64,000 nucleotides of DNA from Rhynchonema sp. JSB1_4. Its lineage: Eukaryota > Nematoda > Chromadorea > Monhysterida > Xyalidae. Shown here piece by piece: positions 56,736 through 64,000 of the stretch. The first letter of the stretch is position 1. Every line of letters begins with the position of its first letter. The notes below the pieces were generated by a model. The model searched no databases. It saw only the letters and a program-made list of their open reading frames with translations, and had not been told where the DNA came from. Where the stretch lies: assembly GCA_030248065.1 (NCBI GenBank), contig JASAMV010007796.1, forward strand, positions 1-64,000, in the 5' to 3' direction. Position numbers and translations under genes: made by a program.

Positions 56736-59700
56736 TCAACGCCACAGCCAAGCTGTCGGACTTTGCCAAACGAAAACCAGATAATTATTGACGACAACCA
56801 AATGAGAAGCTTTTACTAAAATTCGAGCAAATATCAATTGCTGACAAATGATAGCAGTTTGAAGGCTGCACTACAAGCTTGAGAAAACGAGGTGTAATAG
56901 CTTCAACGTTGGATAAACCTTTGTATGTGCTACAGTTGTGAGCCTGCTGTACAGTCAGCAAAATGAAACGTATTCAGCGAGCTGTACCACACTACACTTA
57001 CACAGCTTGCTGGATTTTTTTTATCAAAGCCGTTTCAAAACGTTGCTTCGTTGGAGCAAGCATACTGCCTTAGCTCAGTGTAGCTATAGGTTTATAGTTT
57101 ATAATGTTAATCGTTTATTCAACCACAGCAAACCAGTTCTCAGCGCAGATACAGCTGAACAACTTACCTAGCTTGCATTGGGATGCAAATCTTTGTATAG
57201 TAACAAAGCGGCTTGATACTGGATGGCGCAAGCTGTTGTGTCTGTACGTATGTGTTCTTTTTTATGCACTTGGCCTGGTACGCAAACGCAACACTTTGCG
57301 CCATACCTGCCCTATGTGCATCTATGGGTCATTTTTAGCGAAAAGCACAAACGAGCGGCAAAATAGCCTGGTGATGACTGGCGAAATGAAATGCGCAAGT
57401 ACTGGGGAGCGCAACACAAACGCGAATAAATGACCACCGCCTGCATATATGTATGTGTACGTATCCATGCGTAGAGACTCACGCAACCGGTAAGCATGCT
57501 GGGTTTGCATGAGGCGCGTTTGTTCAGCTTACAGGCACGTCAAGAGCTATGTTAATGTAACCAATGGAATGATCGTTCGCTGCCATCACACCACAAACAG
57601 CCACGCAAACGAAGCTGGTCGTTTGCTGAGCTGAAACAGTCTGATGCCGGTGTAACGACACGGCGGTTGGAAGCGACCTGCTACAATGCGTAATGAAACC
57701 GCGGTTTTGTACGGTAGCGACCATTCACACTAGATGCAAACCAACGACATCAAAGCTGCGCAGGAAAACTGCTTGTTCAGCAGGTCAATATACTGTAGCT
57801 GGCAGTCTGCGACTTCGGTAGACCTCGCAATATGTAAATACCAGACAAACGGTGAAATATAAAAGCCATCATGAGCAAACTCAGCACGCATCTGAGACGA
57901 AAGTACTGTTTTCAATGTGAGCTGTGTACACACATTAAAATGTCCGCAGCAGCAGCGGCGAAGCGTGAACACATATTGCGCCCGTCTTACCACATACACA
58001 CCTTGCCTGTCGCCATTATCATCAGCTTAATGGGGCTCCGCGTCAACGCTGCGCTAAGTAACATTTAGGCGAGCGTGCTAGCATCCGAAGCTAAATATCT
58101 TTATTAACCAGCAAGCACACGATAGCACCGTCATTTCGACAGCATAAACAAAAGCTTTCCATGTGCCAAGTACGTAAGCCTCTCATAATATTCAGAACCG
58201 AACAAGTAAATGAAGTGCACCCTTTACGAGGGATTTCCACAGTTCGCAAAAATAGCTCAGTGGCTTTAGTACGACACCGTAAATATACTTTATTTGTGCA
58301 AGCACCCACAAGATTCTAATGACCACAGCGGTCACCACCTCAACAAAAGATTGCTCACCTTTCTCGTGTGGTCCGCAATATCGTGAGTATTGAACGTAGC
58401 GACGGTTAAATATAATTCGAAGTGGAATGTTATTTCAAGCACTGGAATATGTACAACAGTTCAAGGGAGTCGAGTTGAAGCAACAACTTTCTAGCTTACA
58501 GCAGTTATACTGTCGAGATGTATTAATGTGTTATGTATGCATGCACAGCTTCGGCTGCTGCCACCACCAGTCGCTCCTCGCCAACATACATACTGTATGT
58601 CGGTGCACTTGCACATACGGTAAGTACGTGGGTCTGCAGCAGACCGTCTGCGCTCGCACCGACCGCCGCTCCGCGGGACACCGACAAAAGTCGCCAGGCC
58701 GCATGTGCCCATCTAATAAATGAAAATGAAAGATACACAGTGGCTTCGAAGATGAATGCTGACAAGGAAACATGGCGGTTTCGCAGCAGCTGCATCCGTC
58801 AGAACCAAATGCGATGGCATGCATTACCTTCAGTTACAATAACAGAAACGAATCCCATACACACATGTGCCCTTCTGCATGCCGCCCTGTTGCGGTTTGG
58901 TACTAATGATAAGCAGACAAGGACGGTAGCCAGGTCCGGAAACCATCAATGTCACACAACAACGCTCACGCAAGCAGCGATGCCTTTGAGACATAAGACT
59001 CCATGCTCATGCTGCCAGTAATAAAAATATCGCACACACAAGACTCAAAAGAATTGAACAACGGCAGCCCACCATAATTAAAAACGCATTCGTTAAGAAC
59101 GTGGTCAGGTCGCAATGGAAATGAATCTATGGTCTGCGGATCTAAATGGTGCCAATTTAGGGCCTTCAGAACCTATAGGAACTGCAGCCATATATTGCAA
59201 TGCATTAAACAATACTGAGTTTGTTTCAGGTTAGTTTGTTTCAGGTTTAGTACAGGTCCTCAGGATATAAAGGTGTAGCACTACGAGCAGCTTCCTCCTT
59301 CAATAAGCTGATTTGGTACCAACGCACTTCATAAAAACGAGAAGAAGCAGCATGAAAAACCCACTTTAATTAGCGTGCCCATTCCACTCCGGCCACTAAA
59401 ACATTCCATCAATTCGTTAATCACGCACGCAACATGACAGTACACCATGACAAATACGGTCATTAGAATGAAAAATGTCCAACGCCACTCATTTCAGCCC
59501 AGTCGTCCTCATTTGCAACGCTCTAGTGCCTTTGAGTGCGCATAAGAACGAGAAACGAGATCACTCACCTGAACACCAATGTACTGAATTTCCATCGCAG
59601 CACGATCGAAGAAATAATGCAGGAATTCAAGCCAGATAAATCAGGCAAAGTATTAGTCGAAAATTAGGACGAAGAGCACGAACGGAAAAAGAGCGCATCG

Positions 59701-60901
59701 AAATGGTATGCAGGTGCAACAGCAGCCGAAGGAAAGCACCGATCGCAGCAAGTGGCAAAACACACTCAAAGTCAAGAGCTCGGTGGTACGTACCTACGAA
59801 TAAACACATCGCGACACATTGCAGACACGGCCGACAAGTGATCATTATTTGTAATGTCAACGGAGTGACACCAAGAATGTGTGAAACACGGCTAAATAAG
59901 AAACAACGTTTAACCAACGACTAACGTGCACCAAGACGCCTACTGTACACGTAAATCAACGGTCCCACTCAATAAATAAACGACCACAGACGAAACGGAT
60001 GTTATGTACTGAGGTCGACGTGTAACAAGTTTGTCCAAAGCACTAACGTACATTTTGAAATTAGACGGAGGGAGAGAAATGTGCGGATGCGGCAACTTGG
60101 TTGGTAGATTTGATGCGCGTACACCGCACAAAAGCAACATATTCCCATAATGTGTGTAATATGTACACAATGCAACGCCGTGTTAAGCAAAACAACATGA
60201 CGATTGTACCGTATGTACATAACCGGCGGTGGGCAAATTGAACTTTCTATTCGTGCAGCACAGTAACCATGAAGACCACTTCAGGTGCAAAGTCGTTACA
60301 ATCGACTAACAACAGCAAAGTAACCATGAAGCCCATGCAAAATTTCATCGCAGATACCAATTAATCCATTCGAACTGTCGGTGAGGTACTGAGCCAACCA
60401 GGACCAGCCATGATAACTGTCTGATTCGTTTCGGGTGATATTTTCAAGCGCAGTCTTTCAACGTTTCTCAAAGTCATTAGGCGCGATGTGCGGCTCGTCG
60501 CAGCACACTACAGGAGCCAAAGCAGGTCTTAATGGAACGCCACGCTGTGACCGCTTTTAATTTCTCTGCACTCATGAATGTACGCTTTCTACTCGGGTAA
60601 CAGTTTTTCCGAGATTTCATTCACTGTAAAGTACAGAACTCAAGCGCAAGTGAACCGAAAGTTATGCACAAATCGTTTCTTCACCACGAAACCTACCAAA
60701 ACGCGAAGCCGATTTGCTCCATGATTTTAAAAGGTGACGCTCAATTCAACACACACCATGCCCTAATGTGCTTATGAGCAGTTCATGCATATTTCATATG
60801 TAAAAAATGCAGTGCCAACACCAGGCCATTCCATTCCACATACAGTATGCATTCGTCGCACTTAACCCATGCTGGATTCGATGCTAAGTACGTGAAATTA
60901 C
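56736..60901. other. PTB 5' region between proximal and distal first exons
   Basis: No strong coding signal other than the small candidate at 59569-59595. A 162-codon plus-strand frame at 58533-59021 shows no domain. It probably holds the promoter of the proximal first exon. Confidence 0.4.
59569..59595 (-). CDS. Possible further first exon of PTB
   Basis: ATG at 59595 opens nine codons (MEIQYIGVQ) to a good donor, gtgagt, in phase 0, again compatible with 56412-56519. The exon is very short, so chance is a real alternative. Confidence 0.25.
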
Positions 60902-60973
60902 CTTGAGCCGGTTTGTGAGTGTCCGCAGCACGGTCTGAAGCTCCAGACTAGAAACATGCGACGTAGCAGTCAT
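60902..60973 (-). CDS. Candidate alternative first exon of PTB (distal)
   Basis: ATG at 60973 opens 24 codons starting MTATSHVSSLELQTVLRTL and ending RLK, then a donor gtaatt in phase 0. That phase fits the second PTB exon (56412-56519) directly. The peptide resembles the proximal first exon, [17 protein letters not shown], in its MT...VS.LE...K pattern. Splicing to PTB is inferred. The donor lacks the usual +5 G, which counts against it. Confidence 0.4.
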
Positions 60974-63900
60974 GACAGTTTTGATTGCAGTGGTGCATCA
61001 AAGTAAAAACTTCGCGGCGACGTCGGCGGCTGACAGTCAGTGTTGAAAGGCACAAAATAGAAGGTACGAACACAGTAGACGCTGGTAGTGCAGGAAAGTT
61101 TGTTCTGCGCAATTAGTCAGGATTCAACAGCAGTGGCGGTGAACAAGTTGCACTGTCAATATCCATAATCTTCAAGCAGGTCTTCACTGACTTGAACGAA
61201 GGCCTGAAATTTTTCAACATGTAACGAATGTGAAGTAAAAAGCTGGTAAAGTTGAAGCGGCAGACGGCAGAAAGGAAAAAATTTAAAAATTGAACATACT
61301 AGACCCCACCACGGATATATGACTAAAGGTAACTATTGGAATACACCAACCGAATTAAAAGCAATAGATAAAGCGGACACAGTGCACCACGTGTCCAGTA
61401 GATATAAAATGGAAGCTCAAAACAATATCTCTGTGCAAGCCGCACAGCGGACAATAAAAGTAGGTGCACAGCACGGGTGAAATGTTATCAAATTGGCAGT
61501 GTGAAAGAGAGAAATGACGAAGCGTACAACACGCTACACAAACATCAACGGTAGAGACAGTACGATTGTAACGAGTAGCAACATAACGGCGTCATTTTCC
61601 ATGCATGAAGGAATAGACGGGCCAAGGTTCAAGACCATTTGTTACCTGCATCTAGGTCCAAGCTCGATTGCAAATACGAAGGAAACGCGATCATTTCGTG
61701 GTATGAAAGCTGCGTGTTACAGTCACAATACACGCAGAGGCCGCATTAAAGTAAGTCATACCACGTTCAATAAAATCACAAGGGTAGAGTAACTTCACCA
61801 CTTAGAGCTTTTAGGTTCACAGTATGCACGAGCAAACAAAAACTTTAAGGATTTGTTGACTTTGTGCACTTGCACAGTGAGGTTGCTGGCAAGTGCACAG
61901 CATACAGGCACACTGTGGAAACTAGTGGGTTTTGTTATGCAGCAGCTATTGAGGACGGACTTGCACGAAAACAGGTATAGCGGTTCGAAAGCACAACGGT
62001 TTTATTTTAGTAAAAAAACCGGATAGACATAGTTTGACTTCACCACAAAAAGCACACGCCGCGCATTCATTATTTCGTCCAACACAACTACCAGAATGTA
62101 TGACAAAGTGAACACATAACGGGAATATCACGCGGCACGAAAAGCTGTAATATGCATGTATTTTTGTACCGATTCATCAATCAGATTATCAATAAGTGTA
62201 CGTGCTTGTTGCTAAAAACAACGTAGCCTAACCAAAAGGCAAGCACCACGCCGGTTGTACCGTGAGCACATGCAACAAAAAACAGACCTGTACGTACAGT
62301 ATGTGTGTGCGAGCCACACTGCTGTCAGGGAGACCGAGAGCAGCAGAGCGATCAAAACGAGACAATATGCGACGCTACCAGCGGTCGGAACACGCCAGCA
62401 GGAGTAGCTTGAATCCAAACAAACCCACAAACGCATATGCAGTTATGCAGAACATGTAGAATGCTGCGTGATGACCTGTACGCCATGTATATGCAAGCAA
62501 GGGCAATGTTATCGGCCATTGCCGTCTTATTTACTATGTAAACTACAGCCCAGCCAGCAACGGACCGTAACGGTGTGTCTCACCAGAATGCTAGGGCAAC
62601 CAAATGCTAGCACACGAATCCCACAAGCCGCAATGCAGCAATTGAGAAGACGCCTCGAATTTAACAGCAAGATTAGGCTGAAGATCGCATAACATTGACA
62701 GTTTACCACCACCAGTAGGTTTGCCGCGCTCCGCTGTTTATTTTAAAATTTTGCTTAGGATTCACGAGAACGTTGGCACGGAAACCTCTGCCAGTTTAAA
62801 GATGCTAATACATTTTATGCTGCTGCTGATACACATATGAGTTGATGTGTTACTTTGGCCACCCACACTTGTTTCATTCACTCATTTCCACTTTCCACAC
62901 ACTAATCAAAATCAGTAAACCAGGCAAATTTTATCACCAATCACACTATGCAACATACTTTGCTGCGATATCTACACACGTTTTGTATGCACCTGGTGCC
63001 GCATACTGGCAGCCTCTTAGCATATGTTTACATACACGTATCTCGTACTAACGTGCCAATTGTCCCCATCGCTGTAATAGCCGATGCTTATCACAATCAC
63101 AAGAACATTACAACATGAGCAATAAACTTGCTGACCTCAAACGCGTCCATATACAGACGTTTAGTCGCCAGAATTTGTTGCTCCTCGTTGGTCAGTCGCC
63201 AAGAATAACAATATGTTACACATTACCTAGATTGTACAAACAACTATAGGGTTTCGATTTCAGCAAGTTACATCACAAACATTATCAGGAAGGCAGAAAA
63301 TGAGAACATCCAAAAGCGGCTTTGTTCGGCTATGTGCAGTAATCATAAGCATAAACAGCCCTTGGGTTGACGCGCTTTTTAAAATGGGGCTGGTAATTGG
63401 CGAAGCTGCGTTGCTTAGCTACTCATTGAACTACTAAAATTTGTTTGAACGGTCAATTACACCCGCGTAGGTAAACGCGTCAGGTTCAGCAACGCTCCTG
63501 CTGCCCATGTCAACAGTTCCTAATTTCAGCGCAGCCAGCATCCTCTCGGCCTTGACTGGGCTTTAATAACGACAGATCGTTAGCGAGAGGTGTCGGGCTT
63601 GGCATAAAGGTATAACATGCAGCAGCTAAAGCCAATGGAAAACGGGCGTGAGCACCTTGCACTGTATACACAAGCAACACACATACCGCACCTCAGCTCC
63701 ATTATCATTATTATTATCGCACAGGCACGCGTTCCACCACCGCTGACGCGAAACGAGATGTACACAACTCACAACAGCTCGTCCTCACTGCGCATTATAC
63801 CACAAACATGCCGTTGTGTTTCTTCAAATAAGGTGCCATGCATGTCGCGGTGTGGCTTAGCGCTTTTGGTAGGTTTGCTTTCCTTCGGCCGAGCCATCTA

Positions 63901-64000
63901 TGTACATACATACCTATTTGCTTATAGTTATTCCATTTCCCAACACGTGTGTGCATGATTGTTGTGTTGGTGTTTGTACAAGCGCACAGAAACGGCATAT
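60974..64000. other. Unassigned distal region
   Basis: No firm gene. On the minus strand near 63138-63204 a stretch reads WRLTNEEQQILATKRLYMDA and is followed by a donor-like gtcagc. It could be part of an exon, or a short first exon beginning at its internal ATG (MDAFE), but no acceptor lies upstream. Confidence 0.35.

Noticed and set aside
58533..59021. Plus-strand open frame of 162 codons
   Set aside because: Longest uninterrupted frame in the window, but it has no domain, no splice context and mixed composition, and it lies in the 5' region of PTB on the other strand. Probably chance.

Overview
This is animal nuclear DNA, from an invertebrate and most likely a nematode, although nothing here fixes the species. 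The genes are interrupted by many introns, acceptors are usually TTTCAG-like or TTNCAG-like, and two genes have an acceptor-like TTTCAG 20-25 bases before the start codon, as trans-spliced nematode genes do. There are no bacterial operons, ribosome binding sites or CRISPR arrays. The gene models below were built by hand from splice sites, reading phase and comparison of paralogs, so most true exons are shorter than the open frames that contain them.

Layout. Positions 1-11150 are mostly nested non-autonomous transposons and palindromic arrays. Many copies have hAT-like ends (CAGTG...CACTG) and 8-bp target duplications readable by eye. The one gene trace there is the C-terminal half of an isochorismatase-domain protein (4294-4855, minus). 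Positions 11150-31800 hold four tandem plus-strand paralogs, each encoding a secreted protein of about 395-451 residues with the same order of cysteine-rich modules. I do not recognise this family beyond sushi-like cysteine spacing in the first two modules. Small transposons sit in or beside three of the four genes. Positions 32480-34190 carry a small secreted, basic peptide gene on the minus strand; a decayed partial copy with an expanded 27-bp repeat lies at 37860-38360, and an inverted hAT-like dimer lies between them. Positions 43500-56735, with alternative first exons out to about 61 kb, hold a minus-strand polypyrimidine tract-binding protein (PTB/hephaestus) gene with all four RRMs. All 18 exons join in phase to a 688-residue protein.

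How it fits together. The tandem cluster looks like a locally duplicated, lineage-specific secreted family. Its introns share a recurring 11-base word in both orientations. The PTB gene keeps a 34-nt exon at the start of RRM3, the same size and place as the vertebrate PTBP exon whose skipping autoregulates the gene, and it is flanked here by CUUU/UCUU-rich tracts. Across all genes nearly every 5' splice site has G at +5 while +3 is relaxed, often T or C.
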